Made by a program: the position numbers and the translations under genes. Below the pieces are notes generated by a model that was not told the origin of the DNA, did no database searches, and saw nothing but the letters and a program-made list of their open reading frames with translations. Below are positions 10,182 to 19,512 of a stretch of 62,995 nt of DNA, one piece after another; position 1 is the first letter of the stretch, and every line of letters begins with the position of its first letter. Origin of the DNA: Halomarina rubra (GTDB lineage: Archaea > Halobacteriota > Halobacteria > Halobacteriales > Haloarculaceae); NCBI RefSeq assembly GCF_023699475.1, contig NZ_JALXFV010000001.1, positions 21,483-84,477 on the forward strand, in the 5' to 3' direction.

Positions 10182-10521
10182 CGGTCCGACGACCGGTGGT
10201 GTAGCCGCGTCGCTCGCGAGTGCCCGATTCTGCCGAGTCGAACGTCTTCGTCGAGAGCGACCGCGGTCGGCGGCGTCGCTCGTCGGTGGTAAACGGAACA
10301 GGAGAGCGGCCGGGTCGGGATGAAAAGGGCCCGACCGAGCCGCCGTCCTGAAATTGGTCCCCGCTGACGCTTCGGCCCTCCAGACGAAGCGTCGTTTACA
10401 CTCAGTATCTCCACCCTGATAAGGTCTCACCTTGTCGTCCGAAAGCTGTCGGGGTGAAACCACGAACGCGCCTCGCTTCGACTCGGTGACCGCCCGCCAG
10501 ACGGCCCTGGCTGCCCGTGGC
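10182..10521. other. Intergenic region without a gene; contains an imperfect inverted repeat
   Basis: About 340 bases at the 3' side of the first M32 carboxypeptidase. I see no natural reading frame. The one clear structure is GATAAGGT-CTC-ACCTTGTC at 10418-10436, an 8-bp inverted repeat with one wobble pair. It could be a 3' hairpin of the minus-strand transcript or a protein binding site. Confidence 0.45.
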
Positions 10522-12030
10522 TCAGAGCCCGTAGAGGTCGCCGAACTTCTCTTTCGCGTACTCGACGAAGTAGTCGGCAGTCAGCGGTTCGCCGGTGGCG
10601 TGTTCGACGAGTTCGGGCGTCTCGTAGCGACAGCCGGGTTCGTGGACGCGCTCGCCCATCCACTCGCGGATGGGGTCGAACTCGCCCTCGCGGACCAGTG
10701 CGTCGACGTCGAGGTCCTCGCGGATGGCGGCGTTCAGTTGTGCCGCGAGGACGCTCCCGACGGTGTAGTTCTGGAAGGAGGCGAACCCGGACGACCAGTG
10801 GATGTCCTGGAGACAGCCCGTGGCGTCGTTCGGCGGCGTGACGCCGAGGTACTCCTCCATCTTCTCGTTCCACAGGTCCGGAATCTCCTCGACGTCGACG
10901 TCGCCCTCCACGAACGCGCGGTCGATCTCGCTGCGCAGGATGATGTGGAAGTGGTAGGTGAGTTCGTCGGCCTCGACCCGGATGAGGTTGTCCGGGTAGA
11001 TGCGGTTGACCGACTGGTACATCGTCTCGGCGTCGAGGTCGGTCCCGAGGTGCTCGTTGACCGTCGGGGCGAACGACTCCCAGAACGGACGGGTGCGCCC
11101 GACGTGGTTCTCCCAGAACCGGCTCTGGGACTCGTGGACGCCCGACGACCGGGACATCCCGAGCGGCGTGCCGTAGGCGTCCTGTCTGAGACCGAGCTGG
11201 TAGGAGGCGTGGCCGTACTCGTGGGTCGTCGACATCACCGCGCCCAGCGGGTCGGACTCGTCGAATCGGGTCGTCACGCGGGCGTCGAACTGCGTCCCGA
11301 CCATGAACGGGTGGGGGGCGGTGTCGAGGCGACCGCGCGAGCGGTCGTAGCCGAGCGTGTCGAGGGTCGCCTCACACAGCGCCATCTGGTCGTCGTCGGG
11401 GTAGGTGCCGTCGAACGGGTCGGGCAGGTCGTCGCCGTGCTCGCGGATGTCCGCGATGAGCGGGACGAGCTCCTCACGGAGCGTGTCGAAGATGTCCTCG
11501 ACGGTCTCCAGAGGTAAGTACGGCGCGCCGTCCTCGTACATCGTGACGTACGGGGACTGCGTGCCGTCGATGTGCTCGGCGCGGTCACGGTGGAGGTCAC
11601 GCAGGGATTCGAGCGTCGGCGCGAACGCCTCGAAGTCGCTGTCGGCCTTCGCACCCTGCCACGTCTGCTGGGCGTTGGCCTGGGTCTCCGACAGCTCCTC
11701 GACGAGGTGGCCGGGGACGTCGACGGCCCGCTCGTAGCTCCGGCGCAGTTCGCGGACCACGGCGGCCCGTTCGTCGGTCAGGTCCGCGGCGTCGAGCGCG
11801 TCGAGGTGCTCGCCGACGACGGGGTCGGTCTGGAGGTCGTGGGTGACCGACGAGAGCGCCGAGAGCTGTTTCGAGCGGGCGGGCATCCCGCCCTCGGGCA
11901 TCATCACCTGGAGGTCCCAGTAGACCACGCCGTTGGCGTCGTTGAGGTGGGCGAGCTTCTTCGTGTGGTCGAGGAGGTCGACGTAGGGGTCGGGGGCGTC
12001 GGACTCGGTGTCCGTGTCTGTCGATGCCAT
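10522..12030 (-). CDS. Carboxypeptidase M32 (thermostable carboxypeptidase 1 family), copy 1
   Basis: A 502-residue, all-helical M32 metallocarboxypeptidase that removes C-terminal amino acids from peptides in the cytoplasm. The zinc site is H270-E271-Y-G-H274 (TTHEYGHASYQLGL), followed by the conserved HESQSRFWENHVGR segment that supplies the third ligand region. FDARVTTRFDESDPLGA and a C-terminal DIHWSSGFASFQNYTVGSVLAAQ block are also typical. Length matches the family (about 500). A paralogue of almost the same length lies 1.5 kb upstream on the same strand (13501-14994), with a ParB-like gene between them. Confidence 0.95.
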   Translation of the reverse strand: MASTDTDTESDAPDPYVDLLDHTKKLAHLNDANGVVYWDLQVMMPEGGMPARSKQLSALSSVTHDLQTDPVVGEHLDALDAADLTDERAAVVRELRRSYERAVDVPGHLVEELSETQANAQQTWQGAKADSDFEAFAPTLESLRDLHRDRAEHIDGTQSPYVTMYEDGAPYLPLETVEDIFDTLREELVPLIADIREHGDDLPDPFDGTYPDDDQMALCEATLDTLGYDRSRGRLDTAPHPFMVGTQFDARVTTRFDESDPLGAVMSTTHEYGHASYQLGLRQDAYGTPLGMSRSSGVHESQSRFWENHVGRTRPFWESFAPTVNEHLGTDLDAETMYQSVNRIYPDNLIRVEADELTYHFHIILRSEIDRAFVEGDVDVEEIPDLWNEKMEEYLGVTPPNDATGCLQDIHWSSGFASFQNYTVGSVLAAQLNAAIREDLDVDALVREGEFDPIREWMGERVHEPGCRYETPELVEHATGEPLTADYFVEYAKEKFGDLYGL

Positions 12031-12190
12031 GCACGTGAGGGGGTTTCGGGGTGTGTTAACTGTAGGGGAACCCGTCGTGTCCTCCGGGTCGGGTCGGTGA
12101 ACGGGTACGGTCGGTGTCCGTGCCGACGTGGTCGCGGCTGTGCCCGTCCGAGACGACCGTGAGGAGAGCCAGCGGAGAGCGCGTCGGCGC

Positions 12191-13189
12191 TCAGTCGTCG
12201 GCGCGTGCGGCCGGTGGGTCCGCGGCGACGCGGTCGGCGACGGGTCGCTCCAGTTCCTCGGCGACGCCGGCGAGCCCCTCGCGGACGTCGATCATGTCCG
12301 GGTGGTCGAGGTGGTCTCGCGCCCGGTCGCTCAGTTCGTCGACGTGGTCGGCGGCGGCGACCTCGTCGCGCAGGTCCTGCCACTGCTCGTGGCGGACGAT
12401 GACGCAGACGGGCACCTCGCGGACGTCGAGGTGTTTGGAGAACCAGAGGCGGTGACGGCCGTTGTGTCGGAGGAGTTCGCCGTCGCGACCGACGTCGACC
12501 CGGATGTCATCCAGCCAGTCGAGGATCTGGACGTCGTCGGTCTCGCCGAAGAACAGCGACCCGTTGGTCGTGGGGCGGAACCGGTCGGCCAGCGAGTCGT
12601 TCTCCTCGTAGGCCGCCTCGGCGAACGAGGCGTCGAGCAGCGAGCGGACGGGGACGGCGCGTTTCTCGGCGATGCTGTCGTGGAGCGCGTCGAGTTTCTC
12701 GACCCACTCCCAGACCTCCTCGCCGCGGTAGAAGTGCCAGCGTTCGCCGTCGAGCGTGTCCTGGACCTTCTGGATGTCCGCCCAGTCCTCGCCGTCGACG
12801 TAGCGCGCTTCGAGCGCCCGGATGACGTCGTCGAACCGGTCGTCGAAGCGCTGACAGTCGAGGTCCCAGTCGCCGTCGCGGACCTGCCCGAGCTTTCGCC
12901 AGCAGAACCGCGGGTTGAACGGGCTCACCCGCTGGATGTCCTCGGGGTCGACCCACCGGAGTTCGCGGGGGTCGGCGGCGGCGTCGACGCCCCGCTGGTT
13001 GCGCCACGTCGTGAACCGGTACCACTGGAGGTCGCTGAACACCGCGCGTTCGAGACCGTACGACCCGTAGCGGTAGCTGTAGTCCAGTTGGTCTCGTAGT
13101 TTCGAGAGCAGGTGGTCCACCCCGCCGTCTCGGTAGTGCCGGAGGGCACGGTCGATGACCATGACTCTCTCGACTCGGGAACGGTCCAT
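12191..13189 (-). CDS. ParB/sulfiredoxin-like domain protein, unknown function
   Basis: A 332-residue protein. Its C-terminal third contains DGELLRHNGRHRLWFSKHL followed by VPVCVIVRHEQW. This resembles the ParB N-terminal (ParB/Srx) fold with its Gly/Arg-His-Arg nucleotide or DNA-contacting turn. The N-terminal two thirds are rich in Trp and Arg and not recognised. No HTH or partner ParA is nearby, so chromosome partitioning is unlikely; related haloarchaeal proteins are annotated only as hypothetical. Start choice: ATG at 13189 is shown, but a TATA-like CATAACTA lies right at this ATG, so the internal ATG at 13162 may be the true leaderless start. Confidence 0.7.
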   Translation of the reverse strand: MDRSRVERVMVIDRALRHYRDGGVDHLLSKLRDQLDYSYRYGSYGLERAVFSDLQWYRFTTWRNQRGVDAAADPRELRWVDPEDIQRVSPFNPRFCWRKLGQVRDGDWDLDCQRFDDRFDDVIRALEARYVDGEDWADIQKVQDTLDGERWHFYRGEEVWEWVEKLDALHDSIAEKRAVPVRSLLDASFAEAAYEENDSLADRFRPTTNGSLFFGETDDVQILDWLDDIRVDVGRDGELLRHNGRHRLWFSKHLDVREVPVCVIVRHEQWQDLRDEVAAADHVDELSDRARDHLDHPDMIDVREGLAGVAEELERPVADRVAADPPAARADD

Positions 13190-13500
13190 AGTTATGGGCG
13201 GCCATGTCTCCCGAGTGCTCCCCCGCACTCGTGAGTCGAGTCTCCGACGGGAGCTGCGGCCGTCGAACGCTGCGACGAGGTCACGGTAGCCGGGTTGTAA
13301 TGACTTCACACGGGAGAACTTCGGTTTCCGAGCGCCGCTACCACGGCACGCTGTATCGCGTGACCGACCGAGTAATCCTCGGCTTTCGTGTCGTAGCGTG
13401 TTCGTGAACCATCACGAACTGGTGAGTGACCTGGACGTGTGGGTGTCTGTGAAGGCCGGCGCGTCGAGTGGTTTCCGGTCCCCCCCGAGCGGCGGTCGCC
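13190..13500. other. Intergenic stretch with no supported gene
   Basis: Just over 300 bases between the ParB-like gene and the end of M32 copy 2. Short plus-strand frames exist (for example from 13204), but their composition is not protein-like for this genome. Only the promoter-like CATAACTA of the ParB-like gene, on the minus strand near 13190-13200, is noticeable. Confidence 0.45.
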
Positions 13501-14994
13501 TCAGAGGTCGTACAGCCGTTCGTACTTCTCGGTGACGTAGTCGAGGAAGTAGTCGGCGGTGTAGTCCTCGCCGGTCGCCTCACGGACGAGTTCGGGGGTC
13601 GTGTAGCGCGCGCCGTGCTGGTGGACGTTCTCGTAGAGCCACTCGCGGAGCGGGTCGAACTGGCCGGCGCGGACCTGCGTGTCGAGGTCGAGGTCCCGTC
13701 GGACGGCGTCGTCGAGTTGGGCCGCCAGCACGCTGCCCAGCGAGTACGTCGGGAAGTACCCGAAGTTGGCGTGGCTCCAGTGGATGTCCTGGAGACAGCC
13801 CTCCGCGTCGGTCTCGGGGCGGATGCCGAGGTACTGCTCGTACTTGTCGTTCCACACCTGGGGCACCTCGCTGACGTCGAGATCGCCCGCGATGAGGTCG
13901 CGTTCGATCTCGAAGCGAATCACGATGTGCATGTGGTAGGTGAGTTCGTCCGCCTCGACCCGGATGAGGTTGTCCTCGTACACCTGGTTGGCGGCCTCGT
14001 ACGCCTCGCGGGGGGTCGCCTCCACGTCGGGGAACTGCTCGGTGAACGTCGGGAGGAACAGGTCCCACCACGCCTCGGTCCGCCCGACGTGGTTCTCCCA
14101 GAGTCGGGACTGGGACTCGTGGACGGTCAGGTCGCGGTCGGCTCCGAGAGGGGTGCCGTAGTGGTCGTCGGGCAGGCCGAGCAGGTACTGGGCGTGGCCG
14201 AACTCGTGGATGGTCGCGGTGAGCGCGCCCAGCGGGTCGGACTCGTCGAAGCGGGTCGTCACGCGGGCGTCGAACTGGTTGCCCGAGGTGAACGGGTGTG
14301 AAGAGACGTCGAGACGGCCGCGGTCCCAGTCGTACCCCAGCGTGTCCAGCGCGTCACGGGAGGCGGCCTCCTGTTTCTCGGCGTCGAACTGGCCCGAGAA
14401 GGCGTCGACCGCGAGTTCGACGTCGCTCTCGCGGATGCGGTCGACGAGCGGGACGAGTTCCTCGCGCAGACGCGTCAGCACGCGCTCTGCGGTGTCGAGG
14501 TCGAGGTACGGTTCGTAGTCGGCGAACAGGACCGCGTACGGGTCGGCGTCGGGGTCGATGTGCTCGGCGTAGTCGCGTTTGAGCTGGACGAGTTCGTCGA
14601 GTTTCGGGGCGAACGCGTCGAAGTCGTCCTCGGCTTTCGCCTGCTCCCAGACGCCCAACGCCTCGCTCGTCGCTCGGGAGGTGCGCTCGACGAGGTCGGC
14701 GGGGACGCGGGTCGCTCGCTCGTGTTTCCGGCGGACCTCCCGGACGACGGCCTGCTGGGGGGCGACGAGCGTCTCGTCTTCGAGCGCGTCGAGGTCGGCG
14801 GCCATCTCCTCGCTCGTCAGCAGTTCGTGGCCCATCGTCGACAGCGTCGACACCTGTCGGGAGCGCGCGGGCGTGCCGCCGCTCGGCATCGTCACCTGCT
14901 GGTCCCACGAGAGGACGCCGCTGGCCCCCTGGAGATACGTGAGTCGTTCGACGCGCTCGACGAACTCGTCGTAGCGCGACTGGTCGATTGCCAT
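13501..14994 (-). CDS. Carboxypeptidase M32, copy 2
   Basis: A 497-residue paralogue of the gene at 10522. Zinc motif H263-E264-F-G-H267 (TIHEFGHAQYLLGL), the HESQSRLWENHVGR box, the FDARVTTRFDESDPLGA segment and the DIHWSHANFGYFPTYSLGSVLAAQ block are all present, so it should be active. I start at ATG 14994 (MAIDQSRYDEF); an ATG five codons earlier is also possible. The two copies are clearly diverged outside the active site, indicating an old duplication or separate acquisition rather than a recent tandem copy. Confidence 0.94.
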   Translation of the reverse strand: MAIDQSRYDEFVERVERLTYLQGASGVLSWDQQVTMPSGGTPARSRQVSTLSTMGHELLTSEEMAADLDALEDETLVAPQQAVVREVRRKHERATRVPADLVERTSRATSEALGVWEQAKAEDDFDAFAPKLDELVQLKRDYAEHIDPDADPYAVLFADYEPYLDLDTAERVLTRLREELVPLVDRIRESDVELAVDAFSGQFDAEKQEAASRDALDTLGYDWDRGRLDVSSHPFTSGNQFDARVTTRFDESDPLGALTATIHEFGHAQYLLGLPDDHYGTPLGADRDLTVHESQSRLWENHVGRTEAWWDLFLPTFTEQFPDVEATPREAYEAANQVYEDNLIRVEADELTYHMHIVIRFEIERDLIAGDLDVSEVPQVWNDKYEQYLGIRPETDAEGCLQDIHWSHANFGYFPTYSLGSVLAAQLDDAVRRDLDLDTQVRAGQFDPLREWLYENVHQHGARYTTPELVREATGEDYTADYFLDYVTEKYERLYDL

Positions 14995-15137
14995 GCGCGA
15001 GACGGACACGCGCGGAGGGCTTCAATGAGGTGGGTCCGCGTGGCAGGCCTCCCGACACCCTCCCATCGACGTGACCCCGTGACTGTCCGCAGTACCCGCG
15101 AGAACGGGTATGCCCGCGGACTGCCTCCCCTGACGAC

Positions 15138-16199
15138 ATGAGCGCTGGCCCACGCCCGTTCGAACTCGGCGAGACCGTCGCCCCCGGCGAGACGAGACAC
15201 CTCTACCTCGACGTCGGTGAGACGTACCTCGGCGCGCCCATCGAGATTCCCGTCACCGTCGTCAACGGTGCCCGAGCGGGCCCACGACTGCTCTGTTCGG
15301 CGGCGATGCACGGTGACGAACTGAACGGTGTGAGCGTCGTCCACGAACTCGCCCGGCGGTACGACCCCGAGGACCTCGCGGGGACGCTCGTACTCGTCCA
15401 CGTGATGAACGTGCCGGGGTACATCGCCCAGCAGCGCTACCTCCCCATCTACGACCAGGACCTCAACCGACTGTTCCCCGGCAGTGAACACGGGTCTACG
15501 GGTTCCCGGATGGCCCGACGGGTCTACGACCGTCTCGTCTCGCGCTGCGACATGGTGCTCGACTTCCACACCTCGACGCGCAACCGAATGACGCTGTTCC
15601 ACGTCCGTGCGGACACGAGCGACCCCGCGGTCGCGGACCTCGTCGACGCGTTCGGTGCCCGTCTCGTCCTCGACGGTGCGGGGTCGACGAAGATGCTTCG
15701 ACGTGTCGCCAGTGACGCCGGCGTCCCGACGCTCACCGTCGAGATGGGCGAGGCCCAGCGATTCCAGCCGAGACTCGTCGAGATGGGCCTGCGCGGCGTC
15801 GAGAACGTGCTCGCGACCTACGGGATGCTCCCGGCCGTCGACCCGCGTCCGGTGTCGTACCGCATGGTCGTCGGGCACGGCGAGTCGACGTGGGTTCGCG
15901 CCCCGACCGGTGGACTCGTCGAGATGCACTGGGGGCCGTACCCGGTCGTCGACGAGGGCGACCCCATCTGTACCGTCTCGAACCACTTCCAGACCGAGAC
16001 GGACACCGTCGTCGCGCCGTTCGACGGGTTGCTCATCGGCATCGTCGCCAACCCGCACGTCCAGCCGGGCCACCCGCTGGTCCACCTCGCACGCATCGAC
16101 GACGTCGACCGCGACGAGATCGAGCGAATCTTCGACGAGGTGGGGTTCAGCCAGCACGGGACGTTCCACTGGATGGGCCGGGACGTGAGTCCGGCCTGA
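15138..16199 (+). CDS. M14-type succinylglutamate desuccinylase/aspartoacylase family protein
   Basis: A 353-residue zinc hydrolase of the AstE/AspA group. Predicted zinc ligands are H58 and E61 (AAMHGDELNG) and H144 (LDFHTSTRNR); the candidate catalytic Glu lies in TLTVEMGEAQRF near residue 200. The C-terminal domain (about 235-345) resembles the biotinyl-lipoyl-like beta domain of this family (VVAPFDGLLIGIVANPHVQPG). Such enzymes remove acyl groups from amino acids or related compounds, but the substrate is unknown; archaeal members are often only named family proteins. Its own promoter region lies between it and the divergent M32 gene. Confidence 0.85.
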   Translation: MSAGPRPFELGETVAPGETRHLYLDVGETYLGAPIEIPVTVVNGARAGPRLLCSAAMHGDELNGVSVVHELARRYDPEDLAGTLVLVHVMNVPGYIAQQRYLPIYDQDLNRLFPGSEHGSTGSRMARRVYDRLVSRCDMVLDFHTSTRNRMTLFHVRADTSDPAVADLVDAFGARLVLDGAGSTKMLRRVASDAGVPTLTVEMGEAQRFQPRLVEMGLRGVENVLATYGMLPAVDPRPVSYRMVVGHGESTWVRAPTGGLVEMHWGPYPVVDEGDPICTVSNHFQTETDTVVAPFDGLLIGIVANPHVQPGHPLVHLARIDDVDRDEIERIFDEVGFSQHGTFHWMGRDVSPA

Positions 16200-16216
16200 C
16201 GACCACACACGCGAAG

Positions 16217-16223
16217 ATTTATC
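16217..16223 (+). promoter_or_regulatory. Putative TATA-like element upstream of valS
   Basis: ATTTATC lies about 100 bases before the valS ATG. If it is used, transcription would start near 16247 and the mRNA would carry a leader of some 75 bases, which is unusual among the leaderless genes in this window. Confidence 0.35.
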
Positions 16224-16322
16224 CTGCTCTCCCCGTTCTGCTCTGGTATGTATCGGTCGCCCGTAGTACGTGTGTAAGCTCCTTCTCACAGCGCACCGCC
16301 CGGCGACCGACCGCGACGAACC

Positions 16323-18959
16323 ATGACAGACCTACCGGACGACTACGACCCGGACCGTATCGAGCAGCACTGGCGCGACCAGTGGCGAGACACCGACCTC
16401 TACGCCTACGAGGACCACGAGGACCGTCCCGACTACATCATCGACACCCCGCCCCCCTACCCGACGGGGAACCTCCACATCGGCCACGGTCTCCAGTGGT
16501 CGTACATCGACTTCGCCGCGCGCTACCACCGGCTGAAGGGCGACGACGTGCTGTTCCCGCAGGGCTGGGACTGCCACGGCCTGCCGACCGAGGTGAAGGT
16601 CGAGGAGAACCACGGCATCCACCGCACGGACGTCTCCCGCGAGGAGTTCCGCGACCTCTGCATCGAGCACACCGAAGAGCAGATCGACTCGATGAAGGAG
16701 ACGATGGACGAACTCGGCTTCTCCATCGACTGGTCGGCGGAGTTCCGCACGATGGACGAGTCGTACTGGGGGAAGACCCAGCGCTCGTTCGTCGAGATGG
16801 AAGACGACGTCCACCGCGACGAACACCCCGTCAACTGGTGTCCGCGCTGTGAGACCGCCATCGCCGACGCCGAGGTCGAGAAGGAAGACCGGACGGGCAC
16901 GCTGTATCAGGTCGCCTTCGACGGCGTGGAGACCGACCCAATCGAGATAGCGACCACCCGCCCCGAACTCCTCCCGGCGTGTGTCGCCATCGCGGTCGAC
17001 CCCGAAGACGAGCGCTACGAGGGCCGCGTGGGCGACACGTTCGAGGTGCCGCTGTTCGGCCAGGAGGTCGAACTCATCGCCGACGAGGACGTCGACGGCG
17101 AGTTCGGCACCGGCGCGGTGATGATCTGTACGTTCGGGGACAAACAGGACGTCGACTGGTGGGCACGCCACGACCTCGACCTGCGACCCGTCCTGACCGA
17201 GGACGGCCACCTGAACGACCTCGCCGGCGAGTTCGAGGGCCAGACCATCCCGGAGGCCAAGGAGAACGTCGCCGAGGCGCTCGACGACGCGGGCCACCTC
17301 GTCGACGAGAACTCGACCGAGCAGGCCGTCGGGGTCTGCTGGCGCTGTGACACGCCCATCGAGATCCTCTCGAAGGAGCAGTGGTTCGTCCGCATCGACC
17401 AGGACGCCATCGTCGAGAAGGCCAAGGAGGTCGAGTGGATTCCCGACCACATGTACGCCCGCCTGGAAGAGTGGGCCGAGGGGATGGACTGGGACTGGGT
17501 CATCTCCCGCCAGCGCGTGTTCGCGACGCCCATCCCCGCTTGGGAGTGCCAGGAGTGTGGACACTGGCACGTCGCGGAGGTCGAGGAGCTACCGGTCGAC
17601 CCGACCGAGACCGACCCCGCCGTCGGGGCGTGTCCCGAGTGCGAGGCCGAGGAGTGGGTCGGCGAGACCGACGTCATGGACACGTGGATGGACTCCTCTA
17701 TCACGCCGCTGCACATCTCGGGGTGGCCCGAGGAGATCACTCGCGAGGAGTTCGAACCGGTCGCGCTCCGCCCGCAGGGTCACGACATCATCCGGACGTG
17801 GGCGTTCTACACGCTCCTGCGCACGGGCAAACTGACCGACGAACGCCCGTGGGACACCGTCCTCGTCAACGGGATGGTGTTCGGCCCCGACGGCAACAAG
17901 ATGTCCAAGTCCCGTGGCAACGTCGTCACGCCCCGCGAGGCCATCGACGACTACGGCGCGGACGCCGTCCGCCAGGCGCTCGCGCTAGGCGGCCAACCCG
18001 GCGCTGACGTGCAGTTCCAGCCCAAGGAGGCGACCTCCGCCTCGCGGTTCAACACGAAGGTGTGGAACATCACGAAGTTCGCTGCCGGTCACCTCGACGA
18101 GCGGACCGTCGACATCGAGGACCCCGCCTACCGCGACGCCGACCGCTGGATCCTCGGCCGGGCCGCACAGGTCGCCGAGCGCGTCGACGAGGCCATGCAG
18201 GAGTACCGCTACGACTCCGCGCTCCGTGAGGTCCGGGAGTTCGTCTGGCACGACCTCGCCGACGACTACCTCGAACTCGTCAAGGGTCGCCTCTACGAGG
18301 GCCGCCCCGGCGAGCGCAACGCCGCCCGCCACGCGCTGTTGACGGCGCTGTCGTCGTCGCTCCGGATGCTCTCGCCGTTCGCACCGTTCCTCGCCGAGGA
18401 GGCGTACGACGCCCTCCCCGGTCTGGACGGCAGCGTTCACGCCGCAGAGTGGCCTACCCTCCCCGACTTCGACGAGGAGACCGTCGACCGCGGCCAGCTC
18501 GTCGCCGACGTCGCCAGCGAGATTCGCTCCTGGAAGTCCGAGCAGGGGATGGCGCTCAACGCCGAACTCGACCGCATCGAGGTGTTCACCGACCTGGAGG
18601 GCGACGGCGCACTCGACACCTACGACCTCTCCAGTGCGGTCAACGCGCCGGTGTACCTCGAATCCGGCCGTCCGAACGTCGAACTCGTCCCGGTCGGGGT
18701 CGACCCCGACCACGCCAGCATCGGGCCGAAGTTCCGCGACGAGGCCGGTGCGGTCATCGGCGCGCTCGAAGCCGCCGACCCCGCCGCGCTGAAGGCCCAA
18801 CAGGAGACCAACGGCGAGGTCGAACTCGACGTGAACGGCGAGGCCGTCACCCTCGACGCCGACGCGTTCGAAGTCGTCGAGGAGCAACAGGCCGCCAGCG
18901 GCGAGGAGGTCGAGGTCGTCGAACTCGACGACGCGACGGTGCTCGTCTACGAGGGCTGA
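16323..18959 (+). CDS. valS: Valyl-tRNA synthetase
   Basis: An 878-residue class I aminoacyl-tRNA synthetase. The HIGH motif is at 52-55 (TGNLHIGHG) and KMSKS at about 526-530 ([10 protein letters not shown]). The CP1 editing domain lies between, and several Cys pairs (CPRC, CWRC, CQEC, CPEC) look like zinc knuckles, as found in archaeal ValRS. The [15 protein letters not shown] segment is characteristic of the Val/Ile/Leu group; the overall length and the [15 protein letters not shown] editing segment favour Val. The C-terminus is acidic and lacks a long bacterial coiled-coil arm. Confidence 0.96.
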   Translation: MTDLPDDYDPDRIEQHWRDQWRDTDLYAYEDHEDRPDYIIDTPPPYPTGNLHIGHGLQWSYIDFAARYHRLKGDDVLFPQGWDCHGLPTEVKVEENHGIHRTDVSREEFRDLCIEHTEEQIDSMKETMDELGFSIDWSAEFRTMDESYWGKTQRSFVEMEDDVHRDEHPVNWCPRCETAIADAEVEKEDRTGTLYQVAFDGVETDPIEIATTRPELLPACVAIAVDPEDERYEGRVGDTFEVPLFGQEVELIADEDVDGEFGTGAVMICTFGDKQDVDWWARHDLDLRPVLTEDGHLNDLAGEFEGQTIPEAKENVAEALDDAGHLVDENSTEQAVGVCWRCDTPIEILSKEQWFVRIDQDAIVEKAKEVEWIPDHMYARLEEWAEGMDWDWVISRQRVFATPIPAWECQECGHWHVAEVEELPVDPTETDPAVGACPECEAEEWVGETDVMDTWMDSSITPLHISGWPEEITREEFEPVALRPQGHDIIRTWAFYTLLRTGKLTDERPWDTVLVNGMVFGPDGNKMSKSRGNVVTPREAIDDYGADAVRQALALGGQPGADVQFQPKEATSASRFNTKVWNITKFAAGHLDERTVDIEDPAYRDADRWILGRAAQVAERVDEAMQEYRYDSALREVREFVWHDLADDYLELVKGRLYEGRPGERNAARHALLTALSSSLRMLSPFAPFLAEEAYDALPGLDGSVHAAEWPTLPDFDEETVDRGQLVADVASEIRSWKSEQGMALNAELDRIEVFTDLEGDGALDTYDLSSAVNAPVYLESGRPNVELVPVGVDPDHASIGPKFRDEAGAVIGALEAADPAALKAQQETNGEVELDVNGEAVTLDADAFEVVEEQQAASGEEVEVVELDDATVLVYEG

Positions 18960-19055
18960 GCGCCCGGCGCGGCCTCGCGACGCGACCGTCTCGACTGTCT
19001 TGCTATATCAACCCCTGGTTTTCACAAGGGTGGCTCGTGTAGGCCGACGAAACAG

Positions 19056-19469
19056 ATGCCCGTGAGCGACATAGCGAGCGACGCGGTCGTCTCCGCGACC
19101 CCCTCGACGCCGGTGCCGACGCTCGCCGACCGGATGCTCGACGAGAACGTCCGTAGCGTCGTCGTCACGAAGCAGTCGCGACCGGTCGGTATCGTCACCG
19201 ACCGCGAACTGGCGCTGTCACTCACCGACGCGTTCGACGTCACCGCTCTCGACGCCGCGGACGTCATGGACGGGGACATCGCGGCCGTCCACGACGACGA
19301 CTGCGTGCTCGACGCCCTCCGAGCGATGCACCGGCGGACGGCACGGCAGGCCGCGGTCGTCAACGACGCACGTCGACTCGTCGGCGTGCTCACGCTCGAC
19401 CGACTCGTCGCCACCGTCGCCGAAGAGCTGTTCGAGACCATCGACGCGGTCGGTCAGTCCCCGCGGTAA
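19056..19469 (+). CDS. CBS domain pair protein
   Basis: A 137-residue protein made of two CBS motifs (about 15-65 and 72-130). The repeated pattern is VVVTKQSRPVGIVTDREL and AAVVNDARRLVGVLTLDRL. CBS pairs bind adenine nucleotides or related ligands and regulate partner proteins; as a stand-alone module its partner is unknown. A TATA-like CTATATC near 19003 lies about 50 bases upstream of the ATG. It sits between valS and the M29 peptidase on the same strand, with gaps too large to prove an operon. Confidence 0.9.
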   Translation: MPVSDIASDAVVSATPSTPVPTLADRMLDENVRSVVVTKQSRPVGIVTDRELALSLTDAFDVTALDAADVMDGDIAAVHDDDCVLDALRAMHRRTARQAAVVNDARRLVGVLTLDRLVATVAEELFETIDAVGQSPR

Positions 19470-19512
19470 CACGAATCGGGGGTGTTTACCCCGCCTCGTG
19501 CGTGGTTCGGTC

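Noticed and set aside
12191-13189. Chromosome-partition ParB protein
   Set aside because: Only the ParB/Srx-like turn is visible; there is no HTH domain or ParA neighbour, so a partition role is not supported.
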